Assembly (NCBI GenBank): GCA_017987055.1
Contig: JAGNUJ010000036.1
Coordinates: forward strand, 1 to 13,800
Origin: Giesbergeria sp.
GTDB taxonomy: Bacteria; Pseudomonadota; Gammaproteobacteria; Burkholderiales; Burkholderiaceae_C
Length of the DNA: 13,800 nt
Reading direction: 5' to 3'
The notes below the pieces were generated by a model. The model did not search any database and was not told the DNA's origin. It was given only the letters and a program-made list of their open reading frames with translations. Shown here in pieces: positions 1-7,788 of the stretch. The position numbers were made by a program, and so were the translations under genes. Position 1 is the first letter of the stretch, and the number at the start of each line of letters is the position of its first letter.

Positions 1-1
1 G

Positions 2-1483
2 CCCAAAACCATTGGCGCGGCCTGCATTGAGATGTGCAACAGCGCCAACCTGAGCTTTGCCCTTTGCCCGCTGCTGACCGACGGCGCCATCGAAGCCTTG
101 CTGACCGCCGGCAGCGATGAGCTGAAAGCGGTGTACCTCGAAAAGCTGATTTCGGGTCAGTGGACTGGCACCATGAACCTGACCGAGCCACAAGCCGGCT
201 CCGACCTCGCCGCCGTGCGCACCAAGGCCGACCCGCAGGCTGACGGCACTTACAAGGTGTTTGGCACCAAAATTTTCATCACCTACGGTGAGCACGACAT
301 GGCCGAGAACATCGTCCATTTGGTGCTGGCGCGCGTGGCCGGAGCGCCCGAAGGCGTCAAGGGCATCAGCCTGTTTGTCGTGCCCAAGTTTTTGGTGAAT
401 GCCGACGGCACGCTGGGGGTGCGCAACGATGTCGATTGCGTCAGCATCGAGCACAAGCTGGGCATCAAAGCCAGCCCGACGGCGGTGCTGCAGTTTGGCG
501 ACCACGGCGGTGCCACCGGTTACTTGGTCGGCGAAGAAAACCGCGGCCTCGAATACATGTTCATCATGATGAACGCCGCGCGCTACGCCGTCGGGGTGCA
601 AGGCATTGCCGTGGCCGAGCGCGCTTACCAGCAAGCCGTGGGCTACGCCAAAGACCGCACGCAAAGCCGCCCGGTCGATGGCAGCGTGAAAGCCAGCGTG
701 GCCATCATTAACCACCCGGACGTACGCCGCATGCTGATGACGATGCGCGCCTACACCGAAGGTTGCCGCGCGATGGCTACCGTCGCCGCTGCCGCTTACG
801 ACGCCGCGCACCACCACCCCGACGCCGCCGAGCGCGAGCGCAATACCGCGTTCTACGAATTCTTGGTGCCGCTGGTCAAGGGCTACAGCACCGAGATGAG
901 CCAAGAAGTCACCAGTTTGGGCGTGCAAGTACACGGCGGCATGGGCTTTATCGAAGAAACCGGCGCTGCGCAGCACTACCGCGATGCCAAAATTTTGACG
1001 ATTTACGAAGGCACTACCGCCATCCAAGCCAACGACTTGGTCGGCCGCAAAACCGCCCGTGACGGCGGCGCGACGGCCAAAGTGCTGGCCGCAGAGATCG
1101 AAAAAACCCAAGCCGCGTTGCTGGCCGACGGCTCGATCGCCGCCCAAGCCGTGGCGCAGCGTTTGGACACCGCGCGCAAGGCCTTCTTGGACGCCGTCGA
1201 ATTCATTGCCAGCCAAGCCAAGCCCAACCCGAATGCTGCTTACGCCGGCAGCGTGCCGTACCTGATGTTGGCGGGCAATCTGGTCTCGGGCTGGCAAATG
1301 GCGCGTGCGCTGCTGGCGGCGCAAGCGCTGCTGGCCAAGGGTGAAGATGTGGCGTTCTTGCAAGCCAAGATCGCTACGGCGCAGTTCTACGCCGAGCACA
1401 TTTTGGTCAAAACCGGCGCGCTGCGCGACAGCATCGTTGGCGGTGCAGGCAGCGTGATGGCGCTGCCGCTGGAAGCGTTCTAA
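2..1483 (+). CDS. Acyl-CoA dehydrogenase, 3' part (N-terminus outside window)
   Basis: FAD-dependent acyl-CoA dehydrogenase that introduces the alpha,beta double bond into an acyl-CoA, passing electrons to ETF. The reading frame is open from base 2, so the gene starts outside the window; 493 codons are visible. Seen in order: the flavin-contacting middle-domain motif TEPQAGSDLAAVR, the beta-barrel region (GTKIFITYGEHD), the C-terminal helical bundle with HGGMGFIEE, and IYEGTTAIQANDL, whose Glu (codon 1007-1009) aligns with the usual catalytic base. About 150 further residues follow that motif, matching the extra C-terminal domain of the roughly 600-residue subfamily that includes 3-methylmercaptopropionyl-CoA dehydrogenase (DmdC). 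By that length about 100 residues are missing. Substrate cannot be assigned: many betaproteobacterial members are simply annotated as fatty acyl-CoA dehydrogenases. A strong terminator follows, so this is the last gene of its transcript. Confidence 0.95.
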   Translation, partial: PKTIGAACIEMCNSANLSFALCPLLTDGAIEALLTAGSDELKAVYLEKLISGQWTGTMNLTEPQAGSDLAAVRTKADPQADGTYKVFGTKIFITYGEHDMAENIVHLVLARVAGAPEGVKGISLFVVPKFLVNADGTLGVRNDVDCVSIEHKLGIKASPTAVLQFGDHGGATGYLVGEENRGLEYMFIMMNAARYAVGVQGIAVAERAYQQAVGYAKDRTQSRPVDGSVKASVAIINHPDVRRMLMTMRAYTEGCRAMATVAAAAYDAAHHHPDAAERERNTAFYEFLVPLVKGYSTEMSQEVTSLGVQVHGGMGFIEETGAAQHYRDAKILTIYEGTTAIQANDLVGRKTARDGGATAKVLAAEIEKTQAALLADGSIAAQAVAQRLDTARKAFLDAVEFIASQAKPNPNAAYAGSVPYLMLAGNLVSGWQMARALLAAQALLAKGEDVAFLQAKIATAQFYAEHILVKTGALRDSIVGGAGSVMALPLEAF

Positions 1484-1534
1484 GCGTTTTAAGCCCTTAA
1501 ACAGGGCGCTCGCGCCCTGAGCGCACCACCTGCA

Positions 1535-1577
1535 ACCTGCTGCGGACTCCTTCAAAGTCGGCAGCAGGTATTTTTTT
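1535..1577 (+). terminator. Intrinsic terminator of the acyl-CoA dehydrogenase transcript
   Basis: ACCTGCTGC (1535-1543) pairs perfectly with GCAGCAGGT (1561-1569). After one G-G mismatch the stem continues as GACT (1545-1548) with AGTC (1556-1559), closing a 7-nt loop. A run of seven T follows at 1571-1577. This is a textbook rho-independent terminator about 50 bases after the stop codon. A smaller hairpin without T-run lies before it at 1502-1519. Confidence 0.9.
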
Positions 1578-1578
1578 G

Positions 1579-1632
1579 CTATCAAATAAAGAGCTGCTAG
1601 CGCCCGTATCTAAAGGGCTAGAGGCCGATTTG
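1579..1632 (+). repeat. Comamonadaceae-type intergenic repeat, copy 1
   Basis: Contains AGCTGCTAGCGC (1592-1603) and GGGCTAGAGGCCGATTTGA (from 1615). From AGCTGCTAGCGC to GATTTGA it matches copy 2 at 2634-2676 except at two adjacent bases (CCCG versus CATG after TAGCG). CTAGCGC and GGGCTAG within it can pair with one mismatch, giving a small conserved stem-loop. It starts right after the T-run of the upstream terminator and ends about 40 bases before the next gene. Confidence 0.85.
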
Positions 1633-1674
1633 ATGCATATTTATTGGTATTTTGAGCTGTGAAAGGCCGTTTCC

Positions 1675-2628
1675 ATGTCGCACTTGCCCCCCCTCTTGCA
1701 AAACCTCGCGCTGCCGGTGATTGGCTCGCCGCTGTTCATCATCAGCCACCCGCAACTGGTGATTGCCCAGTGCCAAGCCGGCATCGTCGGCGCTATGCCG
1801 GCGCTCAACGCCCGCCCGGCGGCGCAGCTCGACGACTGGCTGGCCGAAATCACCGAGACGCTGGCCGCCTACGACCAAGCGCACCCCGATAAGCCTTCAG
1901 CGCCGTTTGCCATCAACCAAATCGTCCACAAAAGCAACGACCGCCTTGACCACGATTTGCAGGTGTGCGCCAAATACAAAGTGCCGCTGGTGATTACGTC
2001 GCTGGGCGCGCGCGCGGACGTGAACGAGGCGGTACACGCGTGGGGCGGCGTGGTGTTGCACGACGTTATCAACAACACCTTTGCCCGCAAAGCCATCGAA
2101 AAAGGCGCGGATGGTTTGGTGGCAGTGGCCGCTGGTGCCGGCGGCCATGCCGGGGTGAAAAGCCCGTTTGCGCTGATTCAAGAAATCCGCCAGTGGTTTG
2201 ACGGCCCGTTGGCGCTGAGCGGCGCCATTGCCACCGGAGGTGCCGTGCTGGCCGCGCAGGCTTGTGGAGCGGACTTTGCCTACATCGGCTCGGCCTTCAT
2301 CGCTACGCAAGAAGCGCGCGCCAGCGCAGCGTACAAGCAGGCGATTGTCGATGGCAGCTCGGACGACATCGTTTACAGCAACTGGTTTACTGGCGTACAC
2401 GGCAATTATTTGGCACCGTCGATTCGGGCGGCGGGACTGGACCCGGCTAACTTGCCCGAGTCCGATGCCAGCCAAATGAACTTTGGCAGCGATTCCAGTA
2501 AAGCGTGGCGCGATATTTGGGGCTGCGGCCAAGGCATTGGCGCTATCAGCGAGGTTGGCACGGTGGCGGCGTATGTGCAGCAACTGCAGCGCCAATACCA
2601 AGCTGCTCGCCAGCGCTTGGCTTTGTAA
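1675..2628 (+). CDS. Nitronate monooxygenase family flavoprotein (2-nitropropane dioxygenase-like)
   Basis: FMN-dependent TIM-barrel enzyme of the nitronate monooxygenase/2-nitropropane dioxygenase family; known members oxidise alkyl nitronates such as propionate 3-nitronate. The 317-residue product has the N-terminal substrate-loop region (PVIGSPLFIIS), VITSLGAR on a barrel strand, GAGGHAG with His158 in the position of the family's catalytic base region, and the phosphate-binding stretch LSGAIATGGAVLAA...GADFAYIGSAFIAT. Length is normal for the family. The ATG at 1675 is preceded by GAAAGG at 1661-1666, a reasonable ribosome binding site. It is a monocistronic-looking gene with a repeat copy on each side, the second beginning directly at its stop codon. 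True substrate is unknown; detoxification of nitronates is a family-level inference only. Confidence 0.9.
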   Translation: MSHLPPLLQNLALPVIGSPLFIISHPQLVIAQCQAGIVGAMPALNARPAAQLDDWLAEITETLAAYDQAHPDKPSAPFAINQIVHKSNDRLDHDLQVCAKYKVPLVITSLGARADVNEAVHAWGGVVLHDVINNTFARKAIEKGADGLVAVAAGAGGHAGVKSPFALIQEIRQWFDGPLALSGAIATGGAVLAAQACGADFAYIGSAFIATQEARASAAYKQAIVDGSSDDIVYSNWFTGVHGNYLAPSIRAAGLDPANLPESDASQMNFGSDSSKAWRDIWGCGQGIGAISEVGTVAAYVQQLQRQYQAARQRLAL

Positions 2629-2676
2629 ATTGATAGCTGCTAGCGCATGTATCTAAAGGGCTAGAGGCCGATTTGA
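2629..2676 (+). repeat. Comamonadaceae-type intergenic repeat, copy 2
   Basis: Core AGCTGCTAGCGC at 2634-2645 followed by GGGCTAGAGGCCGATTTGA. It abuts the TAA stop of the nitronate monooxygenase gene (2626-2628) and lacks the far 5' part seen in copies 1 and 4 (ACTATCAAAT-like). It is in the same orientation as copy 1, about 1.04 kb away. Confidence 0.85.
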
Positions 2677-2719
2677 CTTAAAAAATCAGCGCCGCCAGCA
2701 GAAAAACAAGGGCTGCCAT

Positions 2720-2755
2720 ATGATGTCGCAGTTTTCAGGAATTACTGAAAACTGA
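2720..2755 (+). other. Possible 11-codon upstream ORF in the cydD leader
   Basis: ATGATG at 2720-2725 opens a short frame that encodes MMSQFSGITEN and stops at TGA 2753-2755. It is preceded by AAGGG (2708-2712) at a spacing of 7, a better ribosome binding site than anything before cydD itself. The ORF spans the whole inverted repeat at 2729-2754 and is in the same frame as cydD, 12 bases upstream. Its MSQ codons resemble the first codons of cydD (ATGTCGCA occurs at 2723-2730 and 2768-2775). It may be fortuitous: if TATGAT (2719-2724) is the promoter -10 box, this ORF is not transcribed from that promoter. Confidence 0.3.
2729..2754. promoter_or_regulatory. Perfect 10-6-10 inverted repeat upstream of cydD (candidate operator or leader hairpin)
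   Basis: CAGTTTTCAG (2729-2738) and CTGAAAACTG (2745-2754) are exact reverse complements separated by GAATTA. The element ends 13 bases before the cydD ATG. A TATGAT hexamer at 2719-2724 could be a -10 box, which would put the transcription start inside the palindrome, as expected for a repressor site; I find no good -35. There is no T-run after it, so it is not an intrinsic terminator. The binding protein is unknown; it does not match the FNR/ANR consensus TTGAT-N4-ATCAA. Confidence 0.55.
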
Positions 2756-2767
2756 ATAACTCAGCAT

Positions 2768-4435
2768 ATGTCGCAACCCCTTTTGTCAAACAAACTGCAA
2801 ATAAAGCCAGCGCGTCGCCCGGACAGTGCCAGTGGGCTGTTGACGGCGGCGGCGTTGCTGTGGTTGCCGCAAGCGGCGGCGCTGGCGTTGGCGGTGCAGC
2901 GTTTGGCTGCGGGGCAGGGTTTCTCGGCGGTGGTCATGCCAGCGTTGGCGGTGTTGTTGCTGGGCGTGCTGCGCGCAGCGCTCGAGGCTGGCGCGGCGCG
3001 GCTGGCGTTTGCGGCGGCGCGCCAGCAAGTGACGCAACTGCGCTTTCAGGTGGCGCAGGCGTTGGCGGCGCGCTCGCCGCTGGACCGCTCGCGCCCAGCT
3101 TCGGGCTTGGCCGCCAGTGTCATCGCCGAGCAGGCCGAAGCTGTGGTGCCGTGGCTGGTGCGCTACCAGCCGGCGCGCTGGCGCGTGGCGCTGGTGTTGC
3201 CCTGCATCGCGGTCGTCGTGCTGTATGTGTCGTGGGCGGCAGCGCTGGTGTTGGTGCTGTCGGCACCGCTGATTCCGCTGTTTATGGCGCTGGTGGGCTG
3301 GCGCGCCCAAGCCGCCAGCCAAGTGCATTTGCAAGAGCAGGGCGATGTCAACGCCTTTGTGCTCGACCGCCTGCGCGGCCTGAGCACGCTGCGGGCGCTG
3401 GGCGCGGTGGACGCCACGGCGCTGCGCTTGCGCACACTCGCCCAATCGCTGCGCCATCGCACGATGGCGGTGCTGCGGATTGCCTTTTTGTCGTCCGCTG
3501 TGCTGGAGTTGTTTGCTGCGCTGGGCGTGGCGCTGGTGGCGGTCTACATTGGTTTTCACCTGCTGGGCACGCTGAACTTTGGCGCTTGGGGGCAGCGCCT
3601 GAGTTTGGGTGAAGGCTTGTTTGTGCTGCTGCTGGCACCGGCATTTTTTGAGCCGCTGCGCGATTTGTCTGCCGCTTGGCACGACCGCGCTGCCGGTCAA
3701 GCGGCGCTGGATGCCTTGGCGCAATTGGGCAGTGAGGGTACGCCGCTGCCGGGGGCGCTGGTGGCGCCGCCGTTGGCCTCGGTTGCATCCTCTGCGCCGG
3801 TTTCGGTAGCGGTGCGCGGTCTGCACTTTGCCTATCCGGGCGAAGCGGCGGTTTTTGACAATTACCACTTGGATATCGCCGCTGGCGAACACATCGCGCT
3901 GGTCGGCGCGAGTGGTGCGGGCAAAAGCACGCTGCTGCATTTGCTGGCCGGCCTGATGGCACCGACGGCGGGCGACATCAGTTTGGATAACACCCCCTTG
4001 AGGGCAGACAGCGCCAGCACGCTGCGCCAGCGTATGGCGTGGATGGGTCAAAAGCCGCACGTCTTTGCCGGCTCGGTGCAGAGCAATGTGGCGCTGGGGC
4101 GCGGCCAAACGCCGGCGCAAGTGCAAACCGCGATGCAATGGGCCGCGCTGGACGAAGTAGTCCAAGCCCGCCCCAGCACCGCGCTGGGCGAAGGCGGCAG
4201 CGGCTTGTCGGGCGGCGAGGCGGCGCGCTTGGCGCTGGCGCGGCTGGCGCTGGCACCGCAGGCCGGCTTGCTGCTGGTCGATGAGCCGACCGCCCACCTC
4301 GACAGCGACACTGCCGAGCGCGTGGTGCAGGCGCTGTTGCAGTTGGCGCAGGGCAAAACGCTGATTGTCGCTACGCACGACCCGGTGCTGGCGGTGCGTT
4401 TGGGGCGGGTGGTGCAGATAGGCGGTGGGTTGTGA
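2768..4435 (+). CDS. cydD: CydD, ABC exporter subunit for cytochrome bd assembly
   Basis: One half of the heterodimeric CydDC ABC transporter of the inner membrane, which in E. coli exports glutathione/cysteine and is required to assemble haem into cytochrome bd. The 555-residue product has an N-terminal transmembrane domain (roughly residues 20-310) and a C-terminal ATPase domain: Walker A GASGAGKST at 380-388, Q-loop region around QKPHVFAGSV, ABC signature LSGGE at 480-484, Walker B LLLVDEP with Asp505-Glu506, and the switch ATHD. The ATG at 2768 is the first possible start after the in-frame TGA at 2753, but no clear Shine-Dalgarno precedes it. It heads the cydDCABX operon and overlaps cydC by four bases (GTGA), indicating translational coupling. 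Assignment as CydD rather than CydC rests on order and on the neighbour's typical CydC N-terminus. Confidence 0.93.
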   Translation: MSQPLLSNKLQIKPARRPDSASGLLTAAALLWLPQAAALALAVQRLAAGQGFSAVVMPALAVLLLGVLRAALEAGAARLAFAAARQQVTQLRFQVAQALAARSPLDRSRPASGLAASVIAEQAEAVVPWLVRYQPARWRVALVLPCIAVVVLYVSWAAALVLVLSAPLIPLFMALVGWRAQAASQVHLQEQGDVNAFVLDRLRGLSTLRALGAVDATALRLRTLAQSLRHRTMAVLRIAFLSSAVLELFAALGVALVAVYIGFHLLGTLNFGAWGQRLSLGEGLFVLLLAPAFFEPLRDLSAAWHDRAAGQAALDALAQLGSEGTPLPGALVAPPLASVASSAPVSVAVRGLHFAYPGEAAVFDNYHLDIAAGEHIALVGASGAGKSTLLHLLAGLMAPTAGDISLDNTPLRADSASTLRQRMAWMGQKPHVFAGSVQSNVALGRGQTPAQVQTAMQWAALDEVVQARPSTALGEGGSGLSGGEAARLALARLALAPQAGLLLVDEPTAHLDSDTAERVVQALLQLAQGKTLIVATHDPVLAVRLGRVVQIGGGL

Positions 4436-6156
4436 AGCCGCTTATGCAGCGCCCATCGCCTTGGCGGCAATTGCAGCCGGTGCTGCAAGCGTTTTTCCGC
4501 ACCCAGCCGGCTTTGATGGGCTGGGGCGCGGTGTTGGCGGTGCTGACGGTGTTGATGGGCATGGGCTTGCTCGGCTTGTCCGGCTGGTTTATCACCGCCA
4601 CCGCGCTGGCCGGTTTGAACCCGACGACGGCCATCCTGTTTGATGTGTTTATGCCGTCGGCGGGCATTCGGCTGCTGGCGCTGGGGCGCACCTTGTCGCG
4701 CTACGGCGAGCGGCTGGTGACGCACGACGCGACGCTGGCCGTGGTGGCCGGTTTGCGCGAGCAGCTGTTTCGCGGTTGGGCACAGCCCGAGGCGGCGCGC
4801 CAGTTGCTGCTGCGCCCGGCGCGGCTGCTGTTTCGGCTGACGGTGGATATGGATGCGTTGGAAGCGGTCTATCTGCGCTTGCTGGTGCCGCTGGCGGCTG
4901 CGCTGGGGGCGGTGCTGTTGGCGGCGGTGGTGCTGGGTTCGCTGCAATGGTGGTGGGGCGTGGTGCTGGCGCTGTGGCTGCTGGTGACGGGTGCGCTCAT
5001 CGTGCTGTGGCTGGCGCGCCGGGCGGTAGTGCCTGCTGCCCGCCGCGCGCTGGCCACTGAGGCGCTGCGCGCGCACACGGTCGATTTATTGGCCGGCCAG
5101 ACTGAGCTGGCGATGGTCGCTCGCCTGACTGCCCAGTGTGATTTATTAGCCCAAGCCGACCAGCGTTTGGCACGCGCTGACGACACGTTGAACCGGCTGG
5201 AAGTCACGGCGGGCGCGGCCCACAGCGTGGTGGGCACATTGACGTTGGTGGCGGTGCTGCTGGGTGTTGGCGCGTTGGTGGGTGAAGGCGCTATTGGCGC
5301 ACCCGCCGCCGCGCTGGCTTTGCTGGTGGCGTTGACCGTGACCGAGCCGTTTGCCGCGCTGCGCCGGGGCGCGCTGGAGAGTGGTCGCACTTGGCTGGCG
5401 GTGCGCCGACTGGCTCCGCGTATGCAGCCAGTGCCCGAGCCGGCTGCTGCGGCGCGCTGTGCAGATAACCACGACAGCGCTGCCGCCATCGCGCTGCACG
5501 GTGTCACTTACGCGCATCCGGGGACTACTCTGGCGGTATTTAACGCGCTGTCATTGCACATCGCCGCTGGCGAGCGCGTGGCGCTGGTCGGAGCCAGTGG
5601 CGCGGGCAAATCAACGCTGCTGGCGCTGGTCGCTGGCGAGTTGCAGCCGCAGCGCGGCACGCTGCAAGCGCAGCCTTGCTCGTGGCTGACGCAGCGCACT
5701 GAATTGTTTCAAGACACGCTGGCCGACAACCTGCGCTTAGCCCAGCCCGAAGCGACGGATGCGCGTTTGTCACAAGTGCTGCAAGACGCCGGTTTGCACG
5801 CCGATGTGCAAGCGCTGACCGCTGGACTGCAAACGCCGCTGGGCGAGGGCGGCTTGGGTTTGTCGGGCGGCCAGTCGCGCCGCTTGGCGCTGGCGCGTTT
5901 GCTGCTGCGCGATGTGCCGCTGTGGCTGCTGGACGAACCCACCGAGGCGCTGGACGCCGCCACCGCCGATGACGTGCTGCAGCGCTTATCCCAGCACGCC
6001 CACGGGCGCAGCCTGTTGATTGCCACCCACCTGCGCCGCGAGGCGGCGTTGGCCGACCGGCTGGTCTGCCTGCAAGCGGGCCACATCGTGGCCGATGTGC
6101 GCCGGGGAAGCGCTGAGTTTGACGCCGTGCTGCACGCGCTGCGCGCCGATGGATAG
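4432..6156 (+). CDS. cydC: CydC, ABC exporter subunit for cytochrome bd assembly
   Basis: Partner of CydD in the thiol-exporting ABC transporter. The 574-residue product begins with the characteristic CydC segment MGLLGLSGWFITATAL followed by FMPSAGIRLLALGRT and SRYGERLVTHDATL. The ATPase domain has Walker A GASGAGKST at 387-395, signature LSGGQ at 477-481, Walker B with Asp501-Glu502, and the switch IATHL. The start is GTG at 4432, overlapping the cydD stop; an in-frame ATG at 4444 is an alternative that would shorten the protein by four residues. The gene ends 26 bases before cydA, whose own Shine-Dalgarno lies in that gap, so one transcript through to cydX is likely. Confidence 0.93.
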   Translation: MKPLMQRPSPWRQLQPVLQAFFRTQPALMGWGAVLAVLTVLMGMGLLGLSGWFITATALAGLNPTTAILFDVFMPSAGIRLLALGRTLSRYGERLVTHDATLAVVAGLREQLFRGWAQPEAARQLLLRPARLLFRLTVDMDALEAVYLRLLVPLAAALGAVLLAAVVLGSLQWWWGVVLALWLLVTGALIVLWLARRAVVPAARRALATEALRAHTVDLLAGQTELAMVARLTAQCDLLAQADQRLARADDTLNRLEVTAGAAHSVVGTLTLVAVLLGVGALVGEGAIGAPAAALALLVALTVTEPFAALRRGALESGRTWLAVRRLAPRMQPVPEPAAAARCADNHDSAAAIALHGVTYAHPGTTLAVFNALSLHIAAGERVALVGASGAGKSTLLALVAGELQPQRGTLQAQPCSWLTQRTELFQDTLADNLRLAQPEATDARLSQVLQDAGLHADVQALTAGLQTPLGEGGLGLSGGQSRRLALARLLLRDVPLWLLDEPTEALDAATADDVLQRLSQHAHGRSLLIATHLRREAALADRLVCLQAGHIVADVRRGSAEFDAVLHALRADG

Positions 6157-6182
6157 CAACAATTTAAGCAAGGAGTCTTCTT

Positions 6183-7772
6183 ATGGACATCGACATCGTG
6201 ACGCTCTCGCGTCTGCAGTTCGCTATCACGGCGCTGTACCACTTTCTGTTTGTGCCGCTGACGCTGGGGCTGGCCATTTTGGTGGCCATCATGGAGACGG
6301 TGTACGTCATGACCGACCGCGTCATTTGGCGCGATATGACGAAGTTTTGGGGCGCGTTGTTTGGCATTAACTTCGCGATGGGCGTGGCCACCGGCATCGT
6401 GATGGAGTTCCAGTTCGGCATGAACTGGAGCTACTACAGCCACTACGTCGGTGACATCTTTGGTGCCCCGCTGGCGCTGGAAGGACTGATGGCCTTCTTT
6501 ATGGAAGCCACCTTCGTCGGCCTGTTCTTTTTTGGCTGGGACAAGTTGTCCAAACGCGGCCATTTGGCAACGACGTGGGCGGTGGCGATTGGCTCGAACT
6601 TCTCGGCGCTGTGGATTTTGATTGCCAACGGCTGGATGCAAAACCCGGTCGGCTCAGCCTTCAACCCGCAAACCATGCGCATGGAAGTCACCGACTTCTT
6701 TGCCGTGCTGATGAACCCGGTGGCGCAGGCCAAGTTTGTGCACACCGTCTCGGCCGGCTACGTCACGGCGGCGGTGTTTGTGCTGGGCATTTCGGCTTGG
6801 TTCTTGCTGAAAAACCGCCACATCGAACTGGCCAAGCGCTCGATGACGGTGGCGGCCTCGTTTGGTTTGGCGGCTGCGTTGTCGGTGGTGGTGTTGGGCG
6901 ATGAGAGCGGTTATTTGTCCACTGAACACCAAAAAATGAAGCTGGCAGCGATTGAAGCGATGTGGGAGACCGAACCCGCCCCGGCCGCTTTCACCGCCTT
7001 TGGCTTTCCCGACCAAGCGGCGCGCGAGACGCATTACGCGCTGCACATTCCGTTTGTCATGGGGCTGATTGGCACGCGCTCGCTCGATACTGAAATTCCG
7101 GGCATCCAAGAGCTGGTACACCACGCCGAGCAGCGCATCCGCGACGGCATCATTGCCTATGACGCGCTGCAAACCATCCGCGCTGCCGGCAGTGACGCGG
7201 CGATTCCTGCTGCTGCCCGCGCGGCCTTTGAAGAACACGGCAACGAGATGGGCTATGCCCTGCTGCTCAAGCGCTATGTGGACGACCCGCGCCAAGCCAC
7301 GCCCGAGCAAATTGCCAAAGCCGCTTGGGACACCGTGCCGCCGGTGGCACCGCTGTTTTGGTCGTTTCGCCTGATGGTGGCGATTGGCATGTTCTTGATT
7401 GTGCTGATGGGCACCTTCTTAGTGCTATCGGCCAAACACCAGTTGGGCGAGCGCCGCTGGCTGCTGAAAGTGGCGCTGTGGTCGCTGCCGCTTCCGTGGC
7501 TCGCCGTCGAGGCCGGCTGGATTGTGGCCGAGCTGGGCCGCCAGCCGTGGGTGATTGAAGGCGTGCTGCCCACCGCAGTCGCTGTGTCGAATTTGGGCGT
7601 GAAGACGCTGCTGCTGACGATTGCCGGCTTTGTGGCGATTTACAGCGTGCTGCTGGTGATTGAAATCAAGCTGATGCTCAAAACCATCCGCAAAGGCCCG
7701 CAGGAAACGCCAGCGCCTGCGCCAACCCCATTGACCGCCCGTGCTGCGGCGCCTTTGGCGCCAGCCCACTGA
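6183..7772 (+). CDS. cydA: Cytochrome bd quinol oxidase subunit I (CydA)
   Basis: Catalytic subunit of the terminal oxidase that oxidises quinol and reduces O2 to water at high affinity; multi-pass inner-membrane protein carrying haems b558, b595 and d. By alignment from memory with E. coli CydA, His20 (LYHFLFVPLT) corresponds to His19, His187 (KFVHTV) to His186 and Met398 (FRLMVA) to Met393. The quinol-loop motif KMKLAAIEAMWE and the GRQPW motif (452-456) are present. At 529 residues, with a long segment between those helices (ELVHHAEQRIRDG...LLLKRYVDD), it belongs to the long Q-loop type like E. coli. The C-terminus ends in a Pro/Ala-rich tail (about the last 25 residues) that is probably disordered and cytosolic or periplasmic. 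AAGGAG (6170-6175) precedes the ATG at a spacing of 7. It is fourth-from-last in the cyd operon. Confidence 0.98.
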   Translation: MDIDIVTLSRLQFAITALYHFLFVPLTLGLAILVAIMETVYVMTDRVIWRDMTKFWGALFGINFAMGVATGIVMEFQFGMNWSYYSHYVGDIFGAPLALEGLMAFFMEATFVGLFFFGWDKLSKRGHLATTWAVAIGSNFSALWILIANGWMQNPVGSAFNPQTMRMEVTDFFAVLMNPVAQAKFVHTVSAGYVTAAVFVLGISAWFLLKNRHIELAKRSMTVAASFGLAAALSVVVLGDESGYLSTEHQKMKLAAIEAMWETEPAPAAFTAFGFPDQAARETHYALHIPFVMGLIGTRSLDTEIPGIQELVHHAEQRIRDGIIAYDALQTIRAAGSDAAIPAAARAAFEEHGNEMGYALLLKRYVDDPRQATPEQIAKAAWDTVPPVAPLFWSFRLMVAIGMFLIVLMGTFLVLSAKHQLGERRWLLKVALWSLPLPWLAVEAGWIVAELGRQPWVIEGVLPTAVAVSNLGVKTLLLTIAGFVAIYSVLLVIEIKLMLKTIRKGPQETPAPAPTPLTARAAAPLAPAH

Positions 7773-7788
7773 ACACAGGAGATACACC

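Noticed and set aside
1502..1519. CAGGGCG/CGCCCTG hairpin as the terminator of the acyl-CoA dehydrogenase gene
   Set aside because: It has only seven pairs and no T-run; the hairpin at 1535-1577 is far stronger.
2673..2690. TTGACTTAAAAAATCA as an FNR site or promoter for cydD
   Set aside because: The half-sites are wrongly spaced for FNR, and no acceptable -10 box lies 16-18 bases from TTGACT.
2786..4378. 530-codon open frame on the minus strand inside cydD
   Set aside because: The composition (Arg, Gln and His-rich, no recognisable domain) is what a GC-rich gene gives in its antisense frame; the plus strand encodes a clear CydD.
7741..7788. Upstream ATG extending cydB by 16 codons
   Set aside because: The extension overlaps the end of cydA and lacks family similarity; ATG 7789 has a good Shine-Dalgarno and matches CydB N-termini.
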